A stretch of DNA of 64,000 bases from Desulfovibrio aminophilus (GCF_023660105.1 NZ_JAMHGA010000023.1:84537-148536), one strand, 5' to 3'. Counted from the first letter of the stretch, positions 1 through 8,966 are shown. The notes: generated by a model from the sequence alone, not told the origin. A program made the numbers and translations.

Positions 1-7
1 CGAAACG

Positions 8-47
8 GGTTCGGCCCCGGGGTTCCCGCAAACCCCGGGGCCGAACC
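8..47 (-). terminator. Perfect 17-bp hairpin at left edge
   Basis: Bases 8-24 and 31-47 are perfect, very GC-rich inverted repeats around a 6-base loop. On the minus strand the stem is followed by cgtttcg, so it is a plausible but T-poor terminator for the gene ending at 84. It could also end a plus-strand transcript entering from the left. Confidence 0.5.
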
Positions 48-83
48 TGGAATTGCAGCCCGGAAGGAGGCCGGGCCGGTCGG

Positions 84-290
84 TCAGCAGTCGTGAAAAT
101 CCTTGTTGATGTAGAAACAGAGGTCGAACAAGTTGTTCACCATGTCGTCCACGGGGTCGTCCTGACGCATGAGCCCGTAGAGCGATTTGTTGATGATTTT
201 CGAGAAGAGCAGACCGATGAGCTGTTCATCGTACATGGTCCAGTATTTCGTCCCCGAGGGGAACTTCTTGACGAATCCCTGATAGTACAC
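84..290 (-). CDS. Small conserved-looking hypothetical protein (68 aa)
   Basis: I do not recognise the family. The protein is 68 residues and contains a run of ordinary soluble-protein sequence (YWTMYDEQLIGLLFSKII) rich in aromatic and acidic residues, with no signal peptide or membrane segment. I chose the GTG at 290 because a purine-rich ribosome site (agggagagg) lies just upstream. The longer open frame back to 503 is Arg/Pro/Ala-rich and looks like shadow coding. It is transcribed divergently from phoB. The less GC-rich codons (aat, ttt, tat) of its C-terminal half resemble real coding sequence. No function is proposed. Confidence 0.6.
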   Translation of the reverse strand: MYYQGFVKKFPSGTKYWTMYDEQLIGLLFSKIINKSLYGLMRQDDPVDDMVNNLFDLCFYINKDFHDC

Positions 291-595
291 GGCACCTCTC
301 CCTGGTTCCAGGCTTCCGATCCATGTGAAGCCGCACGCTGTTGCCCATCTTATCGACCGATGGCCGGGGCACTTTATACGTCCCCGGCATTTTCCCGCCC
401 GGCCGCGTCCCGCTTGCCTTCCCGGCCAAGCAGCCGTATCAGGGAATCGGCAAGCGCCCGTCACCGTGTCACGAACCGGTGACGGAACAACGGAACATCT
501 CACGAGAATGTCACACCGGCGGCTTTATCAGGCCAATATTTCGGGTTACTGACATTTTTCACGCGGCCCCCACGGCCGCCAGAAGGAGATCGCCC
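291..595. other. Divergent intergenic region before phoB
   Basis: About 305 bases without a convincing gene, separating the 68-aa gene from phoB. It holds a 7-bp inverted repeat (gtcaccg 460-466 and cggtgac 477-483) and three gtcac words around 460-515. This is faintly reminiscent of a Pho box, but no clean direct repeat is present. The phoB ribosome site agaaggag is at 581-588. I cannot fix a promoter here. Confidence 0.5.
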
Positions 596-1294
596 GTGTC
601 GGACGCCAACATCCTGGTCATCGAAGACAACGAAGATACCCGCGAACTGTTGCGGTACAACCTCGCCGCCTCCGGCTACCAGGTGGCCTCGGCGGCCGAC
701 GGCCACGAGGGCCTGGAAACGGCCCGCGCCATCCTCCCCGACCTCATCCTCCTGGACCTCATGCTGCCCGGCATGGACGGCCTGGAGGTCTGCCGCCGCC
801 TCAAGCAGAACCAGGAGACCTCGCGCATCCCGGTGATCATGCTCACGGCCCGGGGCGAGGAGGTGGACCGCATCGTGGGCCTGGAGCTGGGGGCCGACGA
901 CTACGTGGTCAAGCCCTTCAGCCCGCGCGAGCTGGCGCTGCGCATCAAGGCCGTGCTCCGCCGCGCCCCGGGCGAGGACGGCGACCCCGACGAGCCCTGG
1001 GAAGAGGACGGCCTGCGCGTGGACTTCGCCGCGCACACCGTGGACATCAACAACGAGCGGGTGCAGCTCACGGCCACGGAGTTCAAGCTCCTCTCCGAGC
1101 TCATCCGGGGCCGGGGCAAGGTCCAGACCCGCGACCACCTCCTGGACATGGTCTGGGACACCCACTTCGAGGGCTACTCCCGCACCGTGGACACCCACAT
1201 CCGCCGCCTGCGCCAGAAGCTCGGCGAATTCGCGGACTGGGTCGAGACCGTGCGGGGCGTGGGCTACCGCTTCCGAAGCCGCCCCGTGTCATGA
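596..1294 (+). CDS. phoB: PhoB-type response regulator
   Basis: A 232-residue OmpR/PhoB-family response regulator. The receiver domain (about 5-120) shows the acidic pair E10/D11, phosphoacceptor D54 in LILLDLMLPGMDG, T84 and K106. A winged-helix DNA-binding domain follows (about 135-230), with the conserved RTVDTHIRRLRQKL and VRGVGYRF motifs. I chose the GTG at 596 because [14 protein letters not shown] 5 bases upstream and the receiver domain begins right after it; the frame is open much further upstream. The stop overlaps the kinase start by 4 bases (atga), implying translational coupling. The PhoB assignment rests on family resemblance and the PhoR-like partner. No phosphate transport genes are in the window, so the regulated process is inferred. 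Confidence 0.85.
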   Translation: MSDANILVIEDNEDTRELLRYNLAASGYQVASAADGHEGLETARAILPDLILLDLMLPGMDGLEVCRRLKQNQETSRIPVIMLTARGEEVDRIVGLELGADDYVVKPFSPRELALRIKAVLRRAPGEDGDPDEPWEEDGLRVDFAAHTVDINNERVQLTATEFKLLSELIRGRGKVQTRDHLLDMVWDTHFEGYSRTVDTHIRRLRQKLGEFADWVETVRGVGYRFRSRPVS

Positions 1295-2652
1295 ACGCCC
1301 GGCCTACGCTCGTCCTGCGCCTCGGAGCGGCCTTCTGGGCCGCCATGCTGGCCGCGCTGGCCGCCGGAACGCTTCTCCCCTCTCTGTCCCGCCTGCCCCT
1401 GGCCCTCGCCGCGGCCCTGGTCCTGGCCCCGGCGGCCCTGGTCCTGGCCGGGCTGCTCCTGCGGCCCCTGCGGGGCCAGGTCGCGGGCCTGACCCATGAT
1501 CTGGAGCGCCTCGGCGACGCCCCGGCCCCGGCGCGCGACGTGCTCCCCGAATTGCGCGAACTGGCCGCCGCCCTGCCCAAAAGCGGCGAGCGCCTGGCCG
1601 CCGGGCTGCGCGAGGCCGAGGCCCGGAGCGGACGGCTGCGGGCCGTGCTCGACGGCATGTTCGAGGGCGTCATGGTCCTGGACGGCGACTGCCGGGCCCA
1701 GGGCGTGAACCGCTCCATGGAAAGCCTGTTGCCCGGCGTCTCGGACAGGCTGGGCCGACGCCTGCTGGAAATCCTGCCCCAGGCCGAGCTGGCCGACGCC
1801 TGCGACGAGCTGCTGCGCGCGGGCGGCCCGGACTCGGCCTCCCTGGCCGTAACCCTGGAGGACGGCCGGGTCCTGAGCGTGAACATGGTCCGCCCGCCGG
1901 AGTCCGGGCACGGGCTCGGGGCCGTGCTCGTCTTCCGCGACGTAAGCGAGATCAAACGCCTGGAGGCCGTGCGCCGCGACTTCGCGGCCAACGTCAGCCA
2001 TGAGCTGCGGACTCCGCTCACGGCCATCAAGGGCTACGCCGAGACGCTCATCACCGGAGACCCGCCGCCGGACATCGGGCGGCGCTTCCTGGAAGTGATC
2101 CTGCGCAACTCCGATCACATGGCCAAGATGATCGAGGACCTGCTCTCGCTCTCGCGCATCGAGGCGGGCAAGGACGTGGGACGCCGCGAGCCCATGCAGG
2201 CCCGGGACTCGCTGCGCCGCGCCTGGGACGCGGTGGAGCCCCTGGCCCGGCGCAGGGGCGTGGATCTGGCCGACGGCCTGCCCGAGGGCCTCGCCGCCGT
2301 GCTGGGCGACCCGGACCACGTCACGCGCATCTTCCGCAACCTCCTGGAGAACGCCGTGAAGTTCGGGCCGGAGCACCGGCCCGTGACGGTCTCCGCCCGG
2401 GAGGCAGGGGAGTTCGTGGAGTTCGAGGTGCGCGACGAGGGGCCGGGCATCCCCAAGAAGGACCAGTCACGGGTCTTCGAGCGCTTCTACAGCGTGCAGA
2501 AGCACCGCCGCAACGAGCACGGCAGCACCGGCCTGGGTCTGGCCATCTGCCGCCACGCCCTGAAGAGCCTGGGCGGCGATATCCGGGTCGAGAGCCCGCC
2601 GCCGGACGCGGCGGGCGGCACGGCCTTCCTCTTCACCCTGCCCCGGGCCTGA
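1291..2652 (+). CDS. phoR: PhoR-like sensor histidine kinase
   Basis: A 453-residue membrane histidine kinase, partner of the overlapping phoB. Two hydrophobic segments lie near residues 10-30 and 35-58 with almost no periplasmic loop, as in PhoR. A PAS domain follows (about 112-222). The HisKA domain has phosphoacceptor H237 (NVSHELRTPL). The ATPase domain has the N box (N350, N354), G1 (DEGPGIP, about 382-388) and G2 (GSTGLGL, 411-417). The lack of a sizeable sensor domain fits kinases that sense through transporter partners, as PhoR does through PhoU/Pst, but none of those genes is nearby. It ends convergently with rex. Confidence 0.82.
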   Translation: MNARPTLVLRLGAAFWAAMLAALAAGTLLPSLSRLPLALAAALVLAPAALVLAGLLLRPLRGQVAGLTHDLERLGDAPAPARDVLPELRELAAALPKSGERLAAGLREAEARSGRLRAVLDGMFEGVMVLDGDCRAQGVNRSMESLLPGVSDRLGRRLLEILPQAELADACDELLRAGGPDSASLAVTLEDGRVLSVNMVRPPESGHGLGAVLVFRDVSEIKRLEAVRRDFAANVSHELRTPLTAIKGYAETLITGDPPPDIGRRFLEVILRNSDHMAKMIEDLLSLSRIEAGKDVGRREPMQARDSLRRAWDAVEPLARRRGVDLADGLPEGLAAVLGDPDHVTRIFRNLLENAVKFGPEHRPVTVSAREAGEFVEFEVRDEGPGIPKKDQSRVFERFYSVQKHRRNEHGSTGLGLAICRHALKSLGGDIRVESPPPDAAGGTAFLFTLPRA

Positions 2653-2694
2653 AAAACGAAAACGCGCCGGAAACCCTGCCGGTTCCCGGACGCG
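2653..2694 (-). terminator. Rho-independent terminator of rex
   Basis: Read on the minus strand this is an imperfect GC-rich stem (cgcg-t-ccggg-aacc against ggttt-ccgg-cgcg, loop ggca) followed by the T tract ttttcgttttt. The polarity fits rex, which ends at 2721. The plus-strand side has no T tract, so phoR may lack a terminator of its own. Confidence 0.7.
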
Positions 2695-2720
2695 ACGATC
2701 CGTTGAGCCCTGAAACGGGG

Positions 2721-3353
2721 CTACTTCTCGTTCAACTTGATCTGGAAGGCCACGGCGTAGAGGTGGTGGAAGAAGTCCACGTACTCCACGGGGATGTGGT
2801 CCGGCACCTGGATGCGCGAGGGCGCGTAGTTGATGATGCCCTTGATGCCGCCGTCCACCAGGTAGTTGGCGGCGCGCTGGGCCCGCTCCGGCGGCGTGGT
2901 GATGATGCCGATCTCCAGGCCGTACTCGCGGATCTTTTCCTTGGTCTTGCGGGTGCAGATGACTTCCAGTCCCTCCACCAGCTCGCCGATCTTGTAGGGG
3001 TCGCAGTCGAAGGCCACCTTGATGGCGAAGCCCTTGCGGCTGAATTCGCGGTGGCGCAGCAACGCGCGGCCCAGGTTGCCCACCCCCACCAGGGCGCAGT
3101 TCCAGATGCGGTCGATGCCCAGGGACTGCTTGATGGAGGTGATGAGTTCCTGAACGTAATAGCCCACGCCGCGCACGCCGAACTCGCCGAAGTAGGCAAG
3201 ATCCTTTCGGATCTGGGACGAGTTCACGGAGCAGGCCTGGGCCAGGGCCTCGGAGGAGATGATTTCCACGCCGTCGTGCTTCAGGTTCTCGAGGACCTGA
3301 ATGTAAACGGCCAAACGGCCGATGGTGGCCTTGGGGATGTGTTCGCTTTTCAC
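2721..3353 (-). CDS. rex: Redox-sensing transcriptional repressor Rex
   Basis: A 210-residue Rex repressor, the regulator that reads the NADH/NAD+ ratio. The N-terminal winged helix (about 1-75) contains SVNSSQIRKDLAYFGEFG. The Rossmann domain has the NAD-binding GVGNLGRALL near residue 90 and ends in the domain-swapping helix VDFFHHLYAVAFQI. The GTG start at 3353 gives the usual Rex length. No strong ribosome site is visible before it. It lies downstream of the F0 ATP-synthase genes, an arrangement known from Desulfovibrio. A Rex-like operator (3374-3391) sits just upstream, suggesting autoregulation, and a second lies before the atp operon. Confidence 0.95.
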   Translation of the reverse strand: MKSEHIPKATIGRLAVYIQVLENLKHDGVEIISSEALAQACSVNSSQIRKDLAYFGEFGVRGVGYYVQELITSIKQSLGIDRIWNCALVGVGNLGRALLRHREFSRKGFAIKVAFDCDPYKIGELVEGLEVICTRKTKEKIREYGLEIGIITTPPERAQRAANYLVDGGIKGIINYAPSRIQVPDHIPVEYVDFFHHLYAVAFQIKLNEK

Positions 3354-3373
3354 GGCCGAGGCTGTCCGGGGTT

Positions 3374-3391
3374 ATGTGAATTTTGGGACAA
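3374..3391 (-). promoter_or_regulatory. Candidate Rex operator upstream of rex
   Basis: On the plus strand the site reads ATGTGAA-TTTT-GGGACAA. Against the Rex consensus TTGTGAA-N4-TTCACAA, 10 of 14 arm bases match. It lies about 20-38 bases before the rex start, fitting autoregulation. The right arm is degenerate. Confidence 0.55.
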
Positions 3392-3403
3392 GGCCTGGGG
3401 CGA

Positions 3404-3432
3404 AAGGGGGGAGGCGTGCGCCTCCCCCCCTT
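3404..3432 (-). terminator. Terminator of the atp (F0) operon
   Basis: A GC-rich hairpin of about 13 bp with a single bulged C (aaggggggaggcg against cgcctccccccctt). It is followed on the minus strand by tttcg. It lies between atpE and the rex operator and separates the two transcription units. Confidence 0.6.
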
Positions 3433-3444
3433 GAGATGCGGATA

Positions 3445-4516
<1,072 letters not shown>

Positions 4517-4521
4517 ACTCC

Positions 4522-4935
4522 CTACGCCTCCTTCGCTTTCTGCCCCATGCCCGTGACGCCCCAGATGACGGCGCCCGCGATCACGGTGGATAATCCCGTC
4601 AAAAGCCCGCCCACGGGCGCCTCAAGCCAGCCCACCAGGACCGCCAGGCACACGCCCGTCAGGATGAACCGTCCGTAGAACCGCAGCACAAGGGCCGTTG
4701 CCCCGCCCTTGCGCACAAACATCAATCCCTTCGCCGCCTTGGCCAGATGCCAGAAATTGAAGAGCATCAGACCCGCTCCGGCGGCGCAGGAAAACCCCCA
4801 AGCTGAAAATCCCGTGACCAGCAGGGCCGCGGCCGAAACCGCCAGGGCCGTGAGGATCACGATGCGCACGAGCCGCCGCGTGCCAGGGTTGTCGAACCCC
4901 CTGGCGGCCAGGGCGCGGTCAAGACGCCGGATCAT
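4522..4935 (-). CDS. ATP synthase subunit I-like membrane protein
   Basis: A 137-residue protein with about four hydrophobic segments (roughly 22-45, 48-68, 83-103 and 108-128) and a basic N-terminus. Position between atpZ and atpB, size and topology match the ATP synthase I (AtpI) family, which assists c-ring assembly or stability. The start ATG overlaps the atpZ stop by 4 bases (atga). Sequence identity in this family is low, so the call leans on context. Confidence 0.75.
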   Translation of the reverse strand: MIRRLDRALAARGFDNPGTRRLVRIVILTALAVSAAALLVTGFSAWGFSCAAGAGLMLFNFWHLAKAAKGLMFVRKGGATALVLRFYGRFILTGVCLAVLVGWLEAPVGGLLTGLSTVIAGAVIWGVTGMGQKAKEA

Positions 4936-5192
4936 GTCGGCCGCCCCCCGTTTCCTTCGCGCTCCCGCCGCTCATCCGCCTGCATCCTCTGGGCGTCCCG
5001 GTACACGTTCATGAACCCGGCGACGATGCCCACGATCAGAAAGACGAGCAGGAGCCACGGGTGGGTGCCCAGCCACTTGTCGAGGAGCCAACCGATGGCG
5101 AACCCGACGAAGGTGCCCGAAACCAGGTGCAGCCCCATCGTGCCCGCCGTGGACAGGAGCCCCCCGGCGTCTTTCAGAAAATCAAGCTTCAA
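4932..5192 (-). CDS. AtpZ-like F0F1 ATPase accessory protein
   Basis: An 86-residue protein with two membrane helices (about 17-37 and 45-63). It has the pattern GTFVGFAIGWLLDKWLGTHP followed by VGIVAGFMNVYRDAQRM, typical of AtpZ/ATPase gene 1 proteins that accompany AtpI and are proposed to form a cation channel with it. It starts with TTG at 5192, preceded by a modest aggat; no ATG or GTG fits. First gene of the F0 operon, with a Rex-like operator and promoter about 50 bases upstream. Confidence 0.8.
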   Translation of the reverse strand: MKLDFLKDAGGLLSTAGTMGLHLVSGTFVGFAIGWLLDKWLGTHPWLLLVFLIVGIVAGFMNVYRDAQRMQADERREREGNGGRPT

Positions 5193-5235
5193 AAGATCCT
5201 ACCGTTCCTCGCGCCTTGGCCACCGCGCTGCGCGG

Positions 5236-5274
5236 AGCCTAGCGCAAAACAACGGTTCGTGCAATCGTTCACAA
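5236..5274 (-). promoter_or_regulatory. atp operon promoter with Rex operator
   Basis: On the minus strand TTGTGAA-CGAT-TGCACGA (5274-5257) matches the Rex consensus TTGTGAA-N4-TTCACAA in 12 of 14 arm positions. It overlaps a weak -35 (TTGCAC, 5264-5259) spaced 17 bases from a -10-like TAGGCT (5241-5236). Repressor binding here would block the promoter, tying ATP-synthase expression to NADH/NAD+. Rex control of atp genes has been proposed in Desulfovibrio; the site itself is read from the sequence. Confidence 0.65.
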
Positions 5275-5383
5275 GTGCGGGCTTCGTACCACAGCCCCGC
5301 TTTTGCCGTCAAGGCGGTCGGCGAAAAAACCCCGTTTTCACGACGCGCCGACGCGGCCCCCATCCCGGGCCCGAACGCACTCA

Positions 5384-5411
5384 GGCCGGCCGGGATTTCG
5401 CCCGGCCGGCC
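5384..5411 (-). terminator. Hairpin after the transporter operon
   Basis: Perfect 11-bp inverted repeat ggccggccggg / cccggccggcc with a 6-base loop, about 60 bases past the last gene of the minus-strand operon. No T tract follows, so termination strength is uncertain. Nothing else is evident in the 5275-5471 gap. Confidence 0.4.
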
Positions 5412-5471
5412 CTCATGATGGAACACCGCATCCCGGGGCTCCCTCTTCCCCGGAATCCGGCTACGGAGAAA

Positions 5472-6275
5472 TCAGCAGTGCGTCCCGCCCAGGCTCACGA
5501 AGCACTCCGGGCTCGCGCCCTCCAGGGGCCCCGCCGTGGCCACGGACGCGCTCTCGCGCACCTCGGTGACCGTGGCCGGGCCAAGGGCCCGCATGTCCGA
5601 CCCCAGAAGCTCCACCTCGGCGCCGGGAGCCAGTCCGTGCCTGCGGCCCAGCCCGAATTCAAGCTCGAGCCCCTCGGGCAGGCGCTTGAACTTGAAGACC
5701 TCGGCGATGCCCTCCCCCGCCAGCTGCCGCTCCAGGCTCATGGAGAGCAGAAAGACCAGACCGAAGCAGGCCAGTCCCAGCCCGGCCAGCCCGGCGGCCA
5801 GGGGATAGGCCGTCACGCCGGCCAGGCGTTCGGTGAAGTACGGCGACGTCGCGCGCATGGCGGCCGCGCTCGGATAGACCCGAACGGTGTAGCTCAGGGT
5901 GTTGACCTTGCCCGTGTCGTCGGGAGGAAAACTCAGAACCAGCGAGTGGTTTCCGGCGGCGAGGCCCGGCTCGGTCTCCACGGCCCCGGCGAAGAGTCGC
6001 CCGCCCATCATGTAGCCGGGCATGACCTGATCCACGCGCAACCGCACTCCAGGAGGGGCCGACTGCACGTAGACCTTGTCGGGCGAGTCCACGTACATGG
6101 GCACGTTGGCCGAGATGGGCATCTCCTGCCCCGCGAGGCAGCGGAACACGTCGCGCTCCACGCGCAGACCCGAGGTCAGCCCGTCCAGGGACACGACCAG
6201 GGCGACGGCCATGAGCAGGCCTCCGGCCAGCCCCACCCGCTTGCGCAACGCAAGCGTCCGCGCGGCCCGGCTCAT
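5472..6275 (-). CDS. Membrane-anchored hypothetical protein, last gene of TSUP operon
   Basis: A 267-residue protein of no family I recognise. A hydrophobic segment near residues 13-32 and a second near 170-195 (LAAGLAGLGLACFGLVFLL) enclose a roughly 135-residue, probably periplasmic, beta-rich domain containing one Cys. A C-terminal domain of about 70 residues with SH3-like strands (LELEFGLG, AEVELLGSDMRALGPATVTEV) lies in the cytoplasm. The start ATG at 6275 overlaps the previous stop by 4 bases. Co-transcription with the TauE/SafE transporter suggests an accessory or sensing role in anion transport (inference). Confidence 0.75.
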   Translation of the reverse strand: MSRAARTLALRKRVGLAGGLLMAVALVVSLDGLTSGLRVERDVFRCLAGQEMPISANVPMYVDSPDKVYVQSAPPGVRLRVDQVMPGYMMGGRLFAGAVETEPGLAAGNHSLVLSFPPDDTGKVNTLSYTVRVYPSAAAMRATSPYFTERLAGVTAYPLAAGLAGLGLACFGLVFLLSMSLERQLAGEGIAEVFKFKRLPEGLELEFGLGRRHGLAPGAEVELLGSDMRALGPATVTEVRESASVATAGPLEGASPECFVSLGGTHC

Positions 6276-6505
6276 TGTTCCGCCTGAACCGGCTGCTTGC
6301 GGTCGCGCAGGACGCGTATGAGGATGATCGCCGCCACGATGGTCGGCAGGGCCAGGGGCAGGAAGGCCTTCATGAACACAGGCGTCAGCTCGGTGGGACT
6401 CTTGGCCGCCACGGACATGGCGTAGCAGATTTCCGCCAGGACGAGGATGTCGGCCAGAATGACGATGACCTTTTGGCTCAACTTGAGGGAGTTGCGCTGT
6501 TCCAT
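6272..6505 (-). CDS. Small two-helix membrane protein
   Basis: A 77-residue protein with two hydrophobic helices (about 12-32 and 43-64) and a short Lys/Arg-rich tail. The family is unknown to me. Ribosome site ggagaag precedes the ATG. It is translationally coupled (4-base overlap) to the following membrane protein, which suggests the two products form a complex. Part of the sigma-54-driven transporter operon. Confidence 0.75.
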   Translation of the reverse strand: MEQRNSLKLSQKVIVILADILVLAEICYAMSVAAKSPTELTPVFMKAFLPLALPTIVAAIILIRVLRDRKQPVQAEQ

Positions 6506-6546
6506 CGTTCTTCTCCGTTCTTTTCCGGGTCTCCATCGGCCCGTTT

Positions 6547-6610
6547 GGGACCGGCCCGCTTGAGGGCTCGGGCCGGTCCCGTGGGGGCGATGGGCCTGGT
6601 GATCAGGCCC
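6547..6610 (-). repeat. Two intercistronic hairpins inside the operon
   Basis: Between the lipoprotein gene and the 77-aa gene lie a perfect 12-bp inverted repeat (gggaccggcccg 6547-6558 / cgggccggtccc 6569-6580) and a 7-bp one (gggcctg 6592-6598 / caggccc 6604-6610). Neither has a T tract on the minus strand. They could protect the upstream mRNA or partially attenuate the two distal genes. Confidence 0.5.
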
Positions 6611-6619
6611 GGTAGGGGC

Positions 6620-7219
6620 TTACTTCTTGAAGATGTCAGTCTTGCTCACGTTCATGAACCGCAGGGCCTTGCCCTCTTCCTTATAGTAGATGCGCACGAT
6701 GTCGCCCGAATCCCAGGTGGACGCCGGCAGGGCCATGTACTCGTCCGGCATGGCCAGCGTCACCAGGGTCTTCCAGCGGCTGGAGTAGACCGTGAGGGTC
6801 TTCTTGTCCTTGTCGATGATCGGGAACTTCTTGTCCACGACCCGGGCGTCGTCCTTGGACACGCCCTTCTGCTTGTCCACGACCTGGAACTGCACGGTCT
6901 TCAGGGTGCCGGAAGCCTCATCGAAGTAGATGATCTTGTCGGTTTCCGGATCCATGAGCATCCGCATGCCGGCCTTGGGCTCGGGCCCCATCTCCATGGG
7001 GTCCGCGGGCAGGGCGTAGACCACGGGCGGCAGCTTGTCGAAGACCTGATTCTCGGTGCCGTAGTGGTGCGCGCTCTCAAGCACCAGGGCCACGGTTTTC
7101 TTCTCCTTGTCGTACTTGATGACCTTGCCCTGGACCACCTTGCCGTATTCCGTATTGCAGCCTGCCACGGCGAAGGCCATCAGGGCCAGGATGGCGAGCC
7201 ACGTTCTCTTCATGTTCAT
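6620..7219 (-). CDS. Lipoprotein in transporter operon (DUF4881-like)
   Basis: A 199-residue predicted lipoprotein: basic N-terminus, hydrophobic core and lipobox VAGC with the lipidated Cys near residue 21. The rest is hydrophilic, Lys/Asp-rich and beta-patterned, with no Cys pairs or catalytic motifs. Size and sequence style recall the DUF4881 lipoproteins of Desulfovibrionaceae, recalled rather than checked. ATG at 7219 was chosen because aaggag is 8 bases upstream; another in-frame ATG follows two codons later. It lies 35 bases after the transporter gene, so a periplasm-facing partner is likely (inference). Confidence 0.75.
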   Translation of the reverse strand: MNMKRTWLAILALMAFAVAGCNTEYGKVVQGKVIKYDKEKKTVALVLESAHHYGTENQVFDKLPPVVYALPADPMEMGPEPKAGMRMLMDPETDKIIYFDEASGTLKTVQFQVVDKQKGVSKDDARVVDKKFPIIDKDKKTLTVYSSRWKTLVTLAMPDEYMALPASTWDSGDIVRIYYKEEGKALRFMNVSKTDIFKK

Positions 7220-7254
7220 GTCATGTTCTCCTTGCTTCGTTGGCGCTGCGCGAC

Positions 7255-8310
7255 TTAGGCCTTGGCCTTCTTTTCCGCGATTTCCTTGGCCGCTCCCTTG
7301 ACCATGCCGCTGGCGATGTAGAGCGCCATGACCGTGACCACGCCGAGCACCACCACGGTGGCCGCGCCGTTGCAGAGGGCCTTCAGGTTGGGCACCCAGC
7401 CGCCGATGAGCTTCAGAATGATGGAGGTGAGGCAGCCGATGACGGCCCAGCCGAAGGCGATGCGGATGCCGTAGCCCTTGATGTACTTGGTCGCCACGAC
7501 GCCGATCTGGGCGCCGATGGCCGCGCCGCAGAGCATGATGACGGCGGCCACGAGCTCGGTGCGGCCCTTGTAGGTGAAGGTCGCCGCGCCGTACAGGCCG
7601 GAGATCATGACTTCGAAGAGGTCGGTGCCGACGGCCACGTGGGTCGGGCAGCCCATGAGGTAGATGAGCGAAGGCATGCGGATGAGGCCGCCGCCGATGC
7701 CCAGGATGCCCGCCAGGAAGCCGGTGGCGAAGCTGATGAAGATCGGCAGCCACATGGAGCAGTAGATGCCGGAGACGGTCAGGTGGACCATGGGCGGAAT
7801 CTTGATCTTATGCAGGGTCTTGTGCCATTCGAGGCCCACGGCGTGCTTGTCGATCTCCTTGCCCGCGGCCAGGGCGGCGCGGTCCTTGGCCTTGCGCTTG
7901 GCCACGTCGCTGAAGACCATCCAGGTGATGAACAGCAGCAGGACCACGTAGAGCAGCCGCACCACCAGTTCGATGTTGCCGATGCGTTCAAGGGCCATGA
8001 GAATCTGGGCGCCCATTTCCATGCCCACGACCGTGCCGATGAGCATGATGACGCCGAGCTTGTAGTCCACGTTGCCGAACTTGCCGTGCCGGATGGTCGA
8101 GATGAGGGACTTGCCGGCCATGTGGGCGATGTCGGTGCCCACGGCGAAGGCCATGGGGAAGCCCAGAATGTTCAGGCCGGGCGTGATCATCCACGCGCCG
8201 CCCATGCCGAAGAAGCCGCCGATGATGCCCATGCCGAGACCCAGGATGACGAGGCCCGGCCAGAAGATTTTCACGCCCGCGATGGGCATGAGCATATACA
8301 TCCAATCCAT
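7255..8310 (-). CDS. TauE/SafE (TSUP) family anion transporter
   Basis: A 351-residue polytopic protein with two homologous halves. Each carries the family signature: GMGIIGGFFGMGGAWMITPGL with VGTDIAHM in the first, and FLAGILGIGGGLIRMPSLIYL with VGTDLFEV in the second. A hydrophilic loop of about 60 residues (near 130-190) separates the halves. TSUP proteins move sulfite, sulfate, sulfonates or other organic anions. In a sulfate reducer, sulfate or sulfite transport is attractive but the substrate cannot be read from sequence. Ribosome site ggagga is clear. It follows the 97-aa secreted/membrane protein gene and shares its sigma-54 promoter. Confidence 0.88.
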   Translation of the reverse strand: MDWMYMLMPIAGVKIFWPGLVILGLGMGIIGGFFGMGGAWMITPGLNILGFPMAFAVGTDIAHMAGKSLISTIRHGKFGNVDYKLGVIMLIGTVVGMEMGAQILMALERIGNIELVVRLLYVVLLLFITWMVFSDVAKRKAKDRAALAAGKEIDKHAVGLEWHKTLHKIKIPPMVHLTVSGIYCSMWLPIFISFATGFLAGILGIGGGLIRMPSLIYLMGCPTHVAVGTDLFEVMISGLYGAATFTYKGRTELVAAVIMLCGAAIGAQIGVVATKYIKGYGIRIAFGWAVIGCLTSIILKLIGGWVPNLKALCNGAATVVVLGVVTVMALYIASGMVKGAAKEIAEKKAKA

Positions 8311-8364
8311 GACGATCCTCCGCGTTGAGTATCCGTTCCCGCTGTTCGTCGGCGCAGGGCGCGA

Positions 8365-8658
8365 TCAGTGTTCCGCCACGTCGCGCTTGCTCAGGTCGAT
8401 GCCGATGTGATTCATGACCATGTCCGTGAGCAGGCCCAGGGTCATGCCCAGGACCGGAATCAGGATGACGGTCAGAATCGTGAACTGCAGGTGGCTTTCA
8501 TTGTAGAGGTTGGACCACCAAGCCAGGATGCCGGTCAGGTCCCGGGTGTCCGAGACGATGACGATCTGCGCGGCCTTGCCGCCGGCGGCCATGGCCGTGC
8601 CGCACAGGGCCAGCAGCGCGGCCGGTACGGCCAAAAGACTCTTCCAGAATTTCCTCAT
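8365..8658 (-). CDS. Small signal-peptide membrane protein, first gene of TSUP operon
   Basis: A 97-residue protein with a classic cleavable signal peptide (MRKFWKSL, hydrophobic core, TAMA-AGG, cleavage near residue 24). A second hydrophobic helix lies near 57-80, and a polar C-terminus follows (SKRDVAEH). The family is not recognised. The ribosome site aaggaggg is strong. As the first cistron of an operon whose main product is the TSUP transporter, it may be a small accessory subunit. A sigma-54 promoter lies 127-142 bases upstream of the start. Confidence 0.8.
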   Translation of the reverse strand: MRKFWKSLLAVPAALLALCGTAMAAGGKAAQIVIVSDTRDLTGILAWWSNLYNESHLQFTILTVILIPVLGMTLGLLTDMVMNHIGIDLSKRDVAEH

Positions 8659-8784
8659 ACCGTTTCCCTCCTTGAGATACCGCCAAACAGTTTCATGTGC
8701 CTCAATCACTTCCCACAGCCGTTTCCGGCGCAGGCCGGCGGGCCCCCTTCCGAGCGGCCGTCGCGATCTGCGCGTTTCTTTCTT

Positions 8785-8800
8785 AGCAACCCTTGTGCCA
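8785..8800 (-). promoter_or_regulatory. Sigma-54 promoter of the TSUP operon
   Basis: Minus strand reads TGGCAC-AAGGG-TTGCT, a full match to the -24/-12 consensus with exactly 10 bases between GG and GC. Transcription would start near 8774, leaving a leader of about 115 bases. The divergent neighbour at 8967 is a sigma-54 activator, an arrangement that usually means direct control. A weak 4+4 inverted repeat (ACAAGACCGATTGT, 8807-8820) lies on the promoter-distal side. Confidence 0.8.
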
Positions 8801-8966
8801 AATGGAACAAGACCGATTGTAGGACTTAATCCGCTATATTTTAAAGATAAAAATCGCGCATCGCCCCCTCGACGCCGCTTGCGCGAAGCGCGCGGGCATG
8901 CTAGTTGCGCAGAACGAACCCAGGTCAACCCGCCGGCCCGGCCCGGCGCATCGCGCAGGAGGCCTC

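Noticed and set aside
460..515. Pho box upstream of phoB
   Set aside because: gtcac words recur but not as the 11-base-period direct repeats of a Pho box, and no phosphate genes are in view.
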